A DNA stretch of 33,750 nucleotides from Stenotrophomonas sp. UBA2302. GTDB lineage: Bacteria; Pseudomonadota; Gammaproteobacteria; Xanthomonadales; Xanthomonadaceae. This document shows positions 18,495 through 26,740 of the stretch, in pieces. The first letter of the stretch is position 1. Every line of letters begins with the position of its first letter. The notes beneath the pieces are model-generated. The model saw only the letters and a program-made list of their open reading frames with translations. It did no database searches and was not told the DNA's origin. The position numbers and the translations under genes are program-made. The stretch lies in contig DDVW01000076.1 of NCBI GenBank assembly GCA_002345545.1, forward strand, positions 1 through 33,750, in the 5' to 3' direction.

Positions 18495-19664
18495 ATGAAT
18501 ATCCCACTTCCCGTCGTACGCCTGAAGAACGCGTGGCGCTCCAGCCACCCGTGGATTTTCCAGAAACTGGTCGAAAAGCCCGCCGTCAAGCCCAGGTCCG
18601 GCACCATCGTCGACGTGGTCGGGGTGGACGGCGAGTGGATTGGCCGCGGCTTCTACAACGGCCACTCGCGCATCGCCGTGCGCATCCTGGAAACCCATCC
18701 CGACGTGGACGTGGACCAGGCCTGGTTCACGCAGAAGATCGCCCAGGCCGTCTCGCTGCGCCGTGACGTGCTCAAGCTGGACGCCATTTCCAATGCCTGG
18801 CGCGTCGTCCACAGCGAGGGCGACGGCCTGTCCGGCCTGGTGGTGGACCGCTACGACGACCTGATCGTGGTCGAGTTCTTCGCCGCCGGCATGTTCCGCC
18901 ACCGCGAGTGGATCTACGAGGCGCTGCGTGCCCAGTTCCCCGGCTGCCGCTTCCACAGTTTCGCCGACGAGCACGTGCAGAAGCAGGAAAGCTTCGATTT
19001 CCACGGCAATACCACCACCGAACCTGCGGTCATCAGCGAATACGGCATCAAGTTCCGTGCCGACCCGGCCGGCGCGCACAAGACCGGCTTCTTCGCCGAC
19101 CAGCGCGAGAACCGCCAGTGGCTGAGCCAGCAGGTCGAGGGCAAGTCGGTGCTGGACCTGTGCTGCAACACCGGTGGCTTCGCGGTGTACGCCGCCGCGC
19201 GTGGCGCCACCGAGGTGCTGGGCGTGGACATCGACCAGGACGTGATCCAGATCGCCAAGGGCAACGCGCGTTTGAACAACGCCAAGCCCAAGTTCGTGCA
19301 GGCCGACATCTTCCCGTGGCTGCGTGATGCGGCCAACCGCGGCGACCAGTTCGATGTGGTGATCCTGGACCCGGCCAAGATGACCCGCGACCGTGACCAG
19401 GTGATCACCGCGCTGAAGAAGTACCTGGACATGAACAAGCTGGCGCTGGGCGTGGTCAAGCCCGGCGGCCTGTTCGCCACCTTCTCCTGCACCGGGCTGG
19501 TGGCCGAGGACCAGTTCCTGGACATGCTGCGCCGGGCGGCGTATTTCTCTGGCCGCACGATCCAGATCCTCAAGGTTGCTGGTGCCGGCCCGGACCATCC
19601 GTTCATGGCCCACGTACAGGAATCGCGTTACCTCAAGGCGGTGTTCTGCCGCGTGCTGGACTGA
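18495..19664 (+). CDS. rlmI: Class I SAM-dependent rRNA methyltransferase, RlmI-like
   Basis: RlmI methylates C1962 of 23S rRNA at carbon 5 using S-adenosylmethionine. The 389-residue protein matches the usual length. It has an N-terminal PUA RNA-binding domain (about 1-75, SHPWIFQKLV and IGRGFYNGHSRIAVRIL), a linker domain with GLSGLVVDRYDD, the KTGFFADQRENR motif, and the Rossmann fold (VLDLCCNTGGFAVYAA, EVLGVDIDQD). The catalytic region reads ILDPAKM and FSCTG, differing from the DPPKF and SCS of E. coli RlmI, so the exact target base is less certain than the family. It diverges from the alx riboswitch promoter. Confidence 0.85.
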   Translation: MNIPLPVVRLKNAWRSSHPWIFQKLVEKPAVKPRSGTIVDVVGVDGEWIGRGFYNGHSRIAVRILETHPDVDVDQAWFTQKIAQAVSLRRDVLKLDAISNAWRVVHSEGDGLSGLVVDRYDDLIVVEFFAAGMFRHREWIYEALRAQFPGCRFHSFADEHVQKQESFDFHGNTTTEPAVISEYGIKFRADPAGAHKTGFFADQRENRQWLSQQVEGKSVLDLCCNTGGFAVYAAARGATEVLGVDIDQDVIQIAKGNARLNNAKPKFVQADIFPWLRDAANRGDQFDVVILDPAKMTRDRDQVITALKKYLDMNKLALGVVKPGGLFATFSCTGLVAEDQFLDMLRRAAYFSGRTIQILKVAGAGPDHPFMAHVQESRYLKAVFCRVLD

Positions 19665-19676
19665 GCCGCGCTTGCC

Positions 19677-19738
19677 CCGGCGGCGTGGCTGCCGCCGGTT
19701 GGCACAGGTGTCCGCGTAACGTCGTGCACGCCTGTGCC
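19677..19738. repeat. Two tandem hairpins between rlmI and the dipeptidase gene
   Basis: The first is CCGGCGGC/GCCGCCGG with a 6-nt loop (19677-19698), 12 bp past rlmI and followed by TT. The second is GGCACAGGTGT against ACGCCTGTGCC, 11 bp with one G-T wobble (19701-19738). The first may end rlmI transcription weakly; the second has no evident role. Confidence 0.5.
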
Positions 19739-19805
19739 GTCTGTCACTGGCTGCCGGTGGCGCCGCGGCGTTAAGGTCGGGCCTTTCCGATCAAGGTGAG
19801 GCCCC

Positions 19806-21047
19806 ATGACCCTGCGTCCCCTGTCCCTGCTGGTGTCCCTGTCGCTGTGCTGGCCGTTGGCGGCGTCGGCGGTGGAGTTCAATGCGGCCGAAATGGCCAA
19901 GGCCACGGCGCTGCAGCAGAAACTGCTGGCACTGGACTCGCACCTGGACACGCCGGCCAATTTCGCCCGCGCCGGCTTCGACATCATGCAGCGCCATGAG
20001 CACAACGCGCTGTCGCAGGTGGACTACCCACGCATGGTCGAAGGTGCGCTCGATGGTGGTTTTTTCGCCATCTACACCGACCAGGGCGACCGCAGCCCGG
20101 CCGCCCACCTCGGCGAGCGTGACCACGGCCTGCAGCGGCTGATGGAGATCCACGAAATGCTGGCCGCCAACCCGGAAAAATTCGAGCTGGCGCTGACCGC
20201 CGATGATGCGGCGCGGATCAAGGCCGCCGGCAAGCGCGTGGTCTACATCAGCATGGAGAACGGCAGCCCGCTGGTGGCCGATCCGTCGCTGTTGAGCTTC
20301 TACCACCGAGCCGGCTTGCGGATGCTGTCGACGGTGCATTTCGCCAACAACGAGTTCGCCGATTCGGCCACCGACCCGAAGGGGGCCGAATGGAACGGAC
20401 TGAGTGCGGCCGGCAAGGCGCTGGTCGAGGATGCGGTACGGCTGGGCATCGTCATCGACCAGTCGCACGCTTCCGACGCCGTGTTCGATGACCTGATCCA
20501 GATGCTGCCGGTGCCGTTCGTGCTCTCGCACAGCTCGGCCAAGGCGATCTACGACCATCCGCGCAACCTCGATGATGCGCGCCTGCGCCAGTTGGCGGCC
20601 AAGGGCGGGGTGATCCAGGCCAATGCCTATGGCGGCTATCTGCTCGACGAGGGCAAGAGCGCCGAGCGCCAGCAGGCCGAGGAGGCGCTGGAGGCGCGGC
20701 TGGGCGGCTGGGACAACATGAGCATCGCCAACGGCGTGGAACTGGCCAAGGGCCTGGCCGCGCTGGACAGCCAGTATCCGCAGCGCAAGGCAACGCTGGA
20801 GGATTTCTTCGCACACCTGGGCCATCTGCTCGACGTGGTCGGCGCGGAGCATGTCGGCATCGGCATGGACTGGGATGGCGGTGGCGGAGTGGCCGGCATG
20901 GAGGATGCCAGCGACCTGCCGAAGATCACCGCATGGCTGCAGCGCCGTGGTCTGAGCGATGCGCAGATCGCCGGTATCTGGAGCGGCAACGTGTTGCGGG
21001 TGATGCGTCAGGTGCAGGACTACGCGGCCAGCAACAGCGGCAAATAA
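19806..21047 (+). CDS. Secreted M19-family (membrane) dipeptidase
   Basis: M19 enzymes are zinc dipeptidases of the renal dipeptidase type. The 413-residue protein has a signal peptide (hydrophobic about 6-21, cleavage after ASA at 20-22). Metal ligands are placed as in the family: DSHLDTP (His46, Asp48), YISMENGSP (Glu151), IDQSHASD (His221), LSHSSAKAI (His242) and GIGMDWDGGGG with the catalytic-site Asp. The start has an AAGGTGAG Shine-Dalgarno at 19793-19800. The enzyme should act in the periplasm or outside the cell on dipeptides; the true substrate cannot be read from sequence. It is followed by a bidirectional terminator shared with the converging permease gene. Confidence 0.9.
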   Translation: MTLRPLSLLVSLSLCWPLAASAVEFNAAEMAKATALQQKLLALDSHLDTPANFARAGFDIMQRHEHNALSQVDYPRMVEGALDGGFFAIYTDQGDRSPAAHLGERDHGLQRLMEIHEMLAANPEKFELALTADDAARIKAAGKRVVYISMENGSPLVADPSLLSFYHRAGLRMLSTVHFANNEFADSATDPKGAEWNGLSAAGKALVEDAVRLGIVIDQSHASDAVFDDLIQMLPVPFVLSHSSAKAIYDHPRNLDDARLRQLAAKGGVIQANAYGGYLLDEGKSAERQQAEEALEARLGGWDNMSIANGVELAKGLAALDSQYPQRKATLEDFFAHLGHLLDVVGAEHVGIGMDWDGGGGVAGMEDASDLPKITAWLQRRGLSDAQIAGIWSGNVLRVMRQVQDYAASNSGK

Positions 21048-21101
21048 CGTATCAGGCGCGGGCAATACTCGCGCCCATGCTGGTGGCAGACGCAGCAACG
21101 G

Positions 21102-21128
21102 AAAAGGCGGGCTTGATGCCCGCCTTTT
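21102..21128. terminator. Bidirectional terminator between dipeptidase and permease genes
   Basis: AAAAGGCGGGC pairs with GCCCGCCTTTT (11 bp) around TTGAT, giving a T-run on either strand. It lies between two convergent genes. Confidence 0.92.
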
Positions 21129-21152
21129 CTGTTGTCCACAACGGGCTGTGGA

Positions 21153-22586
21153 TTACTGCTTTCCCAGCACCGCGTTGCGGCGGCTGTAGAGCACATAGAC
21201 CACCAGCCCGAACAGGTTCCACAGCAGGAACCACAGCTGGGTGCTGCTGGGCAGGCTGAAGAACAGGTAGATGCAGCCGCCGATCGCGACCGGGCCGATC
21301 AGCCATGCCAGCGGTGCGCGGAACTTGCGCTCGCGTGCCGGCTCACGCTTGCGCAGCACCAGCAGGCACAGGCCCACCGCGGTGAACGCGGCCAGCGTGC
21401 CGGCATTGGCCAGCGCCGCGATCTCGTCCAGCCGCGCCACGCCGGCCATTGCCGCCACCAGCACCGCGGTGAACAGGGTGATGGTCACCGGGGTGCCGGT
21501 GCGCGGGTTCACCAGTGACAGGCTGCGCGGCAGCAGGCCATCGCGTGACATCACGAAGAAGATGCGGCTCTGGCCATAGAAGAACGCCAGCAGCACGGTC
21601 GGCAACGCGATGATGGCGACCACGCCGATCACCAGCGAGGCGGTGCCGTGACCCAGTTCGCGCATGATCAGCGCCAGCGGCTCGGGGCTCTTGCCGAACA
21701 CCGTGTAGCTCATCGCGCCGACGGCGGCCAGCGCCACCAGCAGGTAGATGATGGTGCAGCCGACCATCGAGCCGACGATGCCGATGGACAGGTCGCGCTT
21801 GGGATTCTTGGTTTCCTCGGCGGCGGTGGAGATCGCATCGAAGCCGTAGAAGGCGAAGAAGATGATCGCCGCCGCCGCCATCACCCCGCGCTCGACGCCA
21901 TCGGCACTGAGCGATTTGGGAAAACCGTAGGGCATGAACGGCTGCAGGTTCTCGACATTGAACGCCGGCAATGCCACGACCACGAACACCGCCAGCGCCA
22001 CCAGCTTGAGCACCACCAGCACCGCGTTGAGGGTGGCGCTTTCACGGGTGCCGGCGATCAGCATGCCGGCCACCAGGAAGGTGATGACGATGGCCGGCAC
22101 ATTGAGGAAGCCACCTTCCACGTGCGGGCCGGCGGCCAAGGCCTGCGGCAGCATCACGTTCCAGCCGAAGGTGGTGTGCAGCCACTCCAGGAAGCCGACG
22201 AAATAGCCGGACCAGCCGACCGCGACGGTACTCACCACCAGCGAATATTCCAGGATCAGGCTCCAGCCCACCACCCAGGCGATGGTCTCGCCCAGTGCGC
22301 TGTAGCTGTAGGTGTAGGCGCTGCCGGCGGCCGGCATCATCGTCGACAGTTCGGCATAGGCCAGCGCCGCACAGGCGCAGATCATGCCGGCGATGATGAA
22401 TGACAGCAGCACCGCCGGGCCGGCCTTGTCCGCGCCTACGCCGATCAGGGTGTAGATGCCGGTGCCGACGATGGCGCCGATGCCCAGCGCGATCAGGTGG
22501 GGCCAGCTCAGGCTCGGGATCAGCCGGCGGCCTTCCTCGTGTTCGGTGAGCTGGTCGATGGATTTGCGCCGGAGCCAGGACTGCAT
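21153..22586 (-). CDS. APC-superfamily amino-acid permease
   Basis: This is a 477-residue inner-membrane transporter of the amino acid-polyamine-organocation superfamily. It reads like the cationic/branched amino-acid (YfnA/CAT-type) group: LIALGIGAIVGTGIYTLIG in the first membrane helix (the unwound GxG substrate segment), AALAYAELSTMMPAAGSAYTYSY, and FYGFDAISTAAEETKNPKRDLSIGIVGS. About 12-14 hydrophobic helices run from residue 28 to the end. The start ATG at 22586 is preceded by GTGAGGT (Shine-Dalgarno). Substrate specificity cannot be decided from sequence. It stands alone: a 188-bp gap rich in inverted repeats lies upstream and a terminator downstream. Confidence 0.88.
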   Translation of the reverse strand: MQSWLRRKSIDQLTEHEEGRRLIPSLSWPHLIALGIGAIVGTGIYTLIGVGADKAGPAVLLSFIIAGMICACAALAYAELSTMMPAAGSAYTYSYSALGETIAWVVGWSLILEYSLVVSTVAVGWSGYFVGFLEWLHTTFGWNVMLPQALAAGPHVEGGFLNVPAIVITFLVAGMLIAGTRESATLNAVLVVLKLVALAVFVVVALPAFNVENLQPFMPYGFPKSLSADGVERGVMAAAAIIFFAFYGFDAISTAAEETKNPKRDLSIGIVGSMVGCTIIYLLVALAAVGAMSYTVFGKSPEPLALIMRELGHGTASLVIGVVAIIALPTVLLAFFYGQSRIFFVMSRDGLLPRSLSLVNPRTGTPVTITLFTAVLVAAMAGVARLDEIAALANAGTLAAFTAVGLCLLVLRKREPARERKFRAPLAWLIGPVAIGGCIYLFFSLPSSTQLWFLLWNLFGLVVYVLYSRRNAVLGKQ

Positions 22587-22682
22587 GCGGACCTCACGGG
22601 TCAGGAGATTCGGGAAAGGCGCCGAGTGTCGCCGAACGCAGCGCAGCAAAGCCACAACCAGCCCTGGTAGCGCGGGTGTTTG

Positions 22683-22744
22683 GCGGCAGGGGCTGCCGCA
22701 GCTGCCGGATCCGGCACAACGGGCGACAGCTGCCGTGCGGCAGC
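22683..22744. repeat. Three consecutive short palindromes sharing a CTGCCG core
   Basis: In 62 bp there are GCGGCAG/CTGCCGC with loop GGG (22683-22699), the perfect palindrome TGCCGGATCCGGCA (22703-22716), and GCTGCCG/CGGCAGC with a 2-nt centre (22729-22744). All carry CTGCCG or its complement. They sit upstream of the permease and downstream of the DUF488 gene. They may be a degenerate REP-like element or a regulator site. Confidence 0.5.
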
Positions 22745-22774
22745 GTCCCGTGCTCTGCCCGAGGGGTGTGGCGC

Positions 22775-23134
22775 TCAGTGCCTGCGCCGCGGATGCGCCA
22801 GCAGGTATTCGCGCAGTGCCAGTGCCTGGTTGTGTTCCGTATCGCGCGCGCCGTACACCAGCGTCACCGTGCCGCTGTCCAGGGCGTCACGCAGCGGCGC
22901 CAGCACCTGCGGCTGCGCGGCCAGTTCCTGCCAGTAGCGCTGGCGGAACTCGTCCCAGCGCTCGGCGCGGTGGTCGAACCACTGCCGCAGCTCGTTGCTG
23001 GGCGCCACCTCCTTGAGCCATTGCGCCTGCAGCTGTTCATGGCTGACGCCGCGTGGCCACAGCCGGTCGACCAGGAAACGCTGGCCGTCGCCGGCATCGG
23101 CCGGTTGATACGCCCGCTTGCAGTGGATCCGCAT
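22775..23134 (-). CDS. DUF488-family protein (YeaO-like)
   Basis: A small protein of 119 residues recognisable by the family blocks VDRLWPRG (about 22-29), WLKEVAPSNELRQWFDHR and the spaced W..F...Y..EL helix, then TLVYGARDTEHNQA. The biochemical role of DUF488 is not established. The start ATG at 23134 follows a GGAGG Shine-Dalgarno. It lies 31 bp downstream of the LysE-type exporter gene on the same strand and probably shares its transcript. Confidence 0.85.
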   Translation of the reverse strand: MRIHCKRAYQPADAGDGQRFLVDRLWPRGVSHEQLQAQWLKEVAPSNELRQWFDHRAERWDEFRQRYWQELAAQPQVLAPLRDALDSGTVTLVYGARDTEHNQALALREYLLAHPRRRH

Positions 23135-23165
23135 GTCGCCGCCTCCCTCGAGAATGCCGGCAGGC

Positions 23166-23792
23166 TCAGCCTTCCAGGCCCAGCCGGACACCGAACACGA
23201 TCAAGCATACGCCGACCATGCGACGCAGCCACACGCCCACGCGCGGGTAGCCGGCCAGCCGCCGGGCGATGAACTGGCCAGCGAAGATCAGCACCGAGCA
23301 CCAGCCGATGCTCAACAGCGCGATCAGCCCCGCCATGGTCACCAGGGTCAGTGCGCCGCGCTGCCGCGCCGGATCGATGAACAACGGGAAGAACGCCATG
23401 TAGAACAGGATCGCCTTGGGGTTCAGCACGCCCACCAGCAACGCCTGCCGGAACCAGCGGCGGCCGTACTGCACGGTGCCGCTGCCATGGCTGCCTGCGG
23501 TCGGCTCGCGCAGCAGGTTGATGCCCACCCACACCAGATAGGCCGCACCGACATAGCGCAGGCCGGCGAACAGCAGCGGATGCGCCTGCAGCAGCGCGGC
23601 CACGCCGGTGGCGGCGATCGCGATCAGGATCTGGTCGCCCAGCATCAGCCCGGCCAGCGTCGCGTAGCCGGCGCGCACGCCGCCGCGTGCGCTGGCGGTG
23701 AGGAGGGTGAAGGTGCCCGGTCCGGGCAACATCAGGAACAGGATGACGGCCACCACGAAGGTGCCCAGGTCGGTGATGCCCATCCACGGCAT
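23166..23792 (-). CDS. LysE/RhtB-family amino-acid exporter
   Basis: This 208-residue inner-membrane protein has about six hydrophobic segments. Family marks are the N-terminal MLPGPGTFTLLTASARGG (PGP motif), GLMLGDQILIA, AAYLVWVGINLLR and VGVLNPKAILFYMAFFPLFID. LysE/RhtB members export amino acids or their derivatives by proton antiport; the substrate here is unknown. The start could be the ATG at 23792 or the one three codons later; neither has a strong Shine-Dalgarno. It lies between the deoxyribosyltransferase-like gene (22 bp upstream) and the DUF488 gene, likely in one unit. Confidence 0.88.
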   Translation of the reverse strand: MPWMGITDLGTFVVAVILFLMLPGPGTFTLLTASARGGVRAGYATLAGLMLGDQILIAIAATGVAALLQAHPLLFAGLRYVGAAYLVWVGINLLREPTAGSHGSGTVQYGRRWFRQALLVGVLNPKAILFYMAFFPLFIDPARQRGALTLVTMAGLIALLSIGWCSVLIFAGQFIARRLAGYPRVGVWLRRMVGVCLIVFGVRLGLEG

Positions 23793-23814
23793 GGCGGTGA
23801 TTTCCGGGTTGGGG

Positions 23815-24360
23815 TCAGGGGGTGCGCGGTGCGGCGAGGCGCTGTTTCACCGCAGCGATCAGCGCCGCCAGGTCGTCATGGCGCGGCACCCCGTAATGGT
23901 CGGCGGTGATGTCCAGGTTGCCCTTGCGCCAGAAGCCGGCCGGCGCGGCCACCAGCAGCTTGCCCGAGCGCGCGTACAGGCCGAATTCGAGCAGGGTGAT
24001 CGGGCTCTGTGTGCCGGGTACGAAATACATCAGTACGAGGTCGGCCTGTTCCAGTGCCGCCAGCTCCCATTCCACCTGGCGGCGGAACTCGGGCTCGTCG
24101 GCCTCGGCGCGCCAGGCCGGATTCCAGTCGGCACGGCGCGGGTTGAGCAGCAGCACGCCTTCCTCGGCCAGTGCCTGCTGTACCTGCTGCTGCCAGTCGC
24201 CGGCTTTGCCCATCTCGATGCTGCCGGCCAGGAACACCTTCAGCCGGGTATCGCCGGCGGGAACCGGCGCGGGCGAGGTGACGGTCTGCGAGCGGGCCGC
24301 GGCAGCGGTGGATGGCAGCACGCCCAGCAGGCAGGACAACAGCAGCGACAGCGACTTCAT
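23815..24360 (-). CDS. Secreted nucleoside 2-deoxyribosyltransferase-like protein
   Basis: The core of this 181-residue protein matches the nucleoside 2-deoxyribosyltransferase-like family: KVFLAGSIEMGKAGDWQ at 41-57, LLNPRRADWNP at 71-81, QVEWELAALEQADLVLMYF at 95-113, and SPITLLEFGLYA with the expected catalytic Glu125. Classical members are cytosolic and move deoxyribose between bases. Here the first 22 residues form a clear signal peptide (hydrophobic 4-16, Ala-rich cleavage region 19-22), followed by a short Pro/Thr linker. The ATG at 24360 is the one nearest the signal core; the Shine-Dalgarno is poor. It diverges from rmuC by 80 bp and heads the gene pair LysE-DUF488. Substrate and real activity are unknown. 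Confidence 0.75.
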   Translation of the reverse strand: MKSLSLLLSCLLGVLPSTAAAARSQTVTSPAPVPAGDTRLKVFLAGSIEMGKAGDWQQQVQQALAEEGVLLLNPRRADWNPAWRAEADEPEFRRQVEWELAALEQADLVLMYFVPGTQSPITLLEFGLYARSGKLLVAAPAGFWRKGNLDITADHYGVPRHDDLAALIAAVKQRLAAPRTP

Positions 24361-24440
24361 GGCGGGGGACAACGGCGGGGGACGCACATGATCGCAGATG
24401 CGGCGCAGCCGTTGAGACCGGGATGGCTACACTTTCGCCC

Positions 24441-26021
24441 ATGCAAACCGAAATCCTGATCCTGGCCGGCCTGCTGCTGGTCGTCATCGTCCTGCAGCTG
24501 GTGCTGCTGCTGCGCCGCAACGGCAACAGCGAACTGGAAAACGTGCTGCGCGGGGAGCAGCGCAGTGGCCGCAGTGAACTGCGCGAGCAGCTGGAAGGCA
24601 TGTCCCGCCAGCAGGACGCGCGCATGGACGGCTTCAGCCGCAACCTCACCGATCTTTCCACCCGCACCGACCTGCGCCTGGACCTGCTGCGCGACAGCCT
24701 CAACGAGGATGCGCGCAAGGGTCGCGAGGAAAACACCGGCGCCCAGCAGCAGATGGCGCAACTGCTGGGTACCCGCCTGCACGAGGTTCGCGGCCAGCTG
24801 GAGGCCTTCGGCCAGCAGCAGGACGCGCGGATGGAGGCGTTCGCGCGCCAGCTGGGTGAACTGGCCACGCGCACCGACCAGCACCTGCTCACCCTGCGGC
24901 AGACGCTGGCGGAAGAAACCCGCAAGGGCCGCGAGGAAGGCGCACAGGCCCAGCAGCGTTTCGGCGAGCTGCTCGGCCAGCGCCTGCTCGAACTCACCCA
25001 GCGCAACGAAGCCGGCATCACCGGCCTGCGGCAGACGCTGGAAGCGCGGCTGAAGGACCTGCAGGGCGACAACGCCGCCAAGCTCGAACTGATGCGGCAG
25101 ACGGTCGATGAAAAGCTGCAGAGCACGCTCAACACGCGCCTGGATTCCTCCTTCAAGCTGGTCTCCGAGCGGCTGGAGCAGGTGCAGCGCGGGCTGGGCG
25201 AGATGCAGCAGCTGGCCACCGGCGTGGGCGACCTCAAGCGGGTGCTGGGCAACGTCAAGAACCGCGGCGGCTGGGGCGAGGTGCAGCTGGACAATATCCT
25301 CGAGCAGACCCTCACCGCCGAGCAGTACGCGCGCGGGGTGAAAGTGCGGCCGGACAGGGACGAGAGGGTGGATTTCGCCGTGCGCCTGCCCGGGCGTGGC
25401 AACGACGAAACACCGGTGTGGCTGCCGATCGATGCCAAATTCCCGCGCGAGGATTACGAACGCCTGCTCGATGCGCAGGAGGCCGGCGACCCGGAGGCGG
25501 TGCGCGTCAATGGCAACCAGCTCGAGCGCGCGATCCGCGTGCAGGCCAAGTCGATCAGCGAAAAATATATCGTGCCGCCGTACAGCACCGACTTCGCGGT
25601 GATGTTCCTGCCCACCGAGGGGCTATATGCCGAAACCATCCGCCGTCCCGGGCTGGTGGATGCCTTGCAGCGGGAGCACCGCGTGGTCATCGCCGGGCCG
25701 ACCACTTTCACCGCGCTGCTCAACAGCCTGCAGATGGGCTTCCGCACGCTGGCCATCGAACAGCGCTCCTCGGAAGTGTGGAGCCTGCTGGGCGCGGTCA
25801 AGAGCGAGTTCGGCAAGTTCGCCGGCATCCTCGAGCGGGCCGAGAAGCAGATCACCACCGTCGGCAGGAGTCTGGGCGATGCCAGCCGCAAGACCCGCAC
25901 CATCGAGCGCAAGCTGCGCGGCGTGGAGTCGCTGTCCAGCGAGGCGTCGCAGGCGCTGCTGGGGGATCCTGGCGACGGGCAGGAGGGTGAAGAAGATTCG
26001 CCTGATACCAACGAGGGCTGA
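24441..26021 (+). CDS. rmuC: DNA recombination protein RmuC homologue
   Basis: RmuC is a nuclease-fold protein that limits inversions at short inverted repeats. The 526-residue protein has one N-terminal membrane segment (about 4-22), a long coiled coil (about 30-250), then the RmuC domain with NVKNRGGWGEVQLDNILEQ, PIDAKFPREDYERLLDA, the IVPPYSTDFAVMFLPTEGLYAE block and VIAGPTTFTALLNSL. The coiled coil contains a tandem duplication with a 69-residue period (about 55-123 and 124-192). TACACT lies 7 bp before the ATG with no Shine-Dalgarno, a leaderless-type arrangement. Glutathione peroxidase follows 51 bp downstream. Confidence 0.9.
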   Translation: MQTEILILAGLLLVVIVLQLVLLLRRNGNSELENVLRGEQRSGRSELREQLEGMSRQQDARMDGFSRNLTDLSTRTDLRLDLLRDSLNEDARKGREENTGAQQQMAQLLGTRLHEVRGQLEAFGQQQDARMEAFARQLGELATRTDQHLLTLRQTLAEETRKGREEGAQAQQRFGELLGQRLLELTQRNEAGITGLRQTLEARLKDLQGDNAAKLELMRQTVDEKLQSTLNTRLDSSFKLVSERLEQVQRGLGEMQQLATGVGDLKRVLGNVKNRGGWGEVQLDNILEQTLTAEQYARGVKVRPDRDERVDFAVRLPGRGNDETPVWLPIDAKFPREDYERLLDAQEAGDPEAVRVNGNQLERAIRVQAKSISEKYIVPPYSTDFAVMFLPTEGLYAETIRRPGLVDALQREHRVVIAGPTTFTALLNSLQMGFRTLAIEQRSSEVWSLLGAVKSEFGKFAGILERAEKQITTVGRSLGDASRKTRTIERKLRGVESLSSEASQALLGDPGDGQEGEEDSPDTNEG

Positions 26022-26072
26022 GGCCATCGGCGCCGGTTTATGCTGGCCGGCCAACCTTCACCAGGATCCACC

Positions 26073-26618
26073 ATGACTGCTTCCGTGTATGACATCCCGT
26101 TGACCACCATCGACGGCGCAGCGGCTTCGCTGGGCGACTACCGCGGCAAGGTGCTGCTGGTGGTCAATACCGCCTCCAAGTGCGGCCTGACCCCGCAGTA
26201 CGAAGGTCTGCAGAAGCTCTACCGCGAAAAGAACGCCGCCGGTCTGGAAGTGCTGGGTTTCCCGGCCAACAACTTCAACGGCCAGGAGCCGGGCAGCGAA
26301 GAGGAGATCAAGCAGTTCTGCACGTTGACCTATGACGTGAGCTTCCCGATGTTCGCCAAGATCAGCGTTGCCGGCGACGACATCCATCCGCTGTACCGGC
26401 AGCTCACCGCCGCGCAGCCGGTGGCCACCGGTGAAGGCCCGATGCGCGAGAAGCTGGCCGGCTTCAACATCCAGACCAATCCGGCACCGGCCATCCTGTG
26501 GAATTTCGAGAAGTTCCTGATCGGCAAGGATGGCAGCGTCATCGGCCGTTTCGCACCGGATACCGCTGCCGATGATGCCGGCCTGCGTGCGGCGATCGAT
26601 GCCGCGCTGGCGGCCTGA
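26073..26618 (+). CDS. Glutathione peroxidase-family thiol peroxidase
   Basis: This 181-residue enzyme reduces hydroperoxides. The peroxidatic Cys37 is in NTASKCGLT, Gln71 in NGQEPG, and Trp143-Asn144 in WNFEKFL, completing the usual tetrad. A second cysteine, Cys83 in IKQFC, is placed like the resolving cysteine of thioredoxin-dependent members, so thioredoxin rather than glutathione may be the donor (inference). The common FPCNQFG block reads FPANNFN. There is no signal peptide, so it is cytosolic. The ATG follows an AGGATCC Shine-Dalgarno. It ends before a bidirectional terminator facing mlaA. Confidence 0.92.
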   Translation: MTASVYDIPLTTIDGAAASLGDYRGKVLLVVNTASKCGLTPQYEGLQKLYREKNAAGLEVLGFPANNFNGQEPGSEEEIKQFCTLTYDVSFPMFAKISVAGDDIHPLYRQLTAAQPVATGEGPMREKLAGFNIQTNPAPAILWNFEKFLIGKDGSVIGRFAPDTAADDAGLRAAIDAALAA

Positions 26619-26740
26619 GTCCACGCGGTTCCGCCTGCCGCAGCGCAAGCGGCGATGCGGAACGTTGCGGGGTGTCCGGTCCCTGCGCTGATCCGGTCAG
26701 CTCCGTGCGGTTCGGCGGGGATGGCTTTCGCGGAACAAAC

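Noticed and set aside
21147..21155. TGTGGATTA resembling a DnaA box
   Set aside because: One mismatch, isolated, far from the origin, and overlapping the permease stop codon; likely chance.
22670..22700. Stenotrophomonas GTAG-type REP element
   Set aside because: A GTAG is present nearby, but the stem that should follow it directly does not match the remembered pattern well enough.
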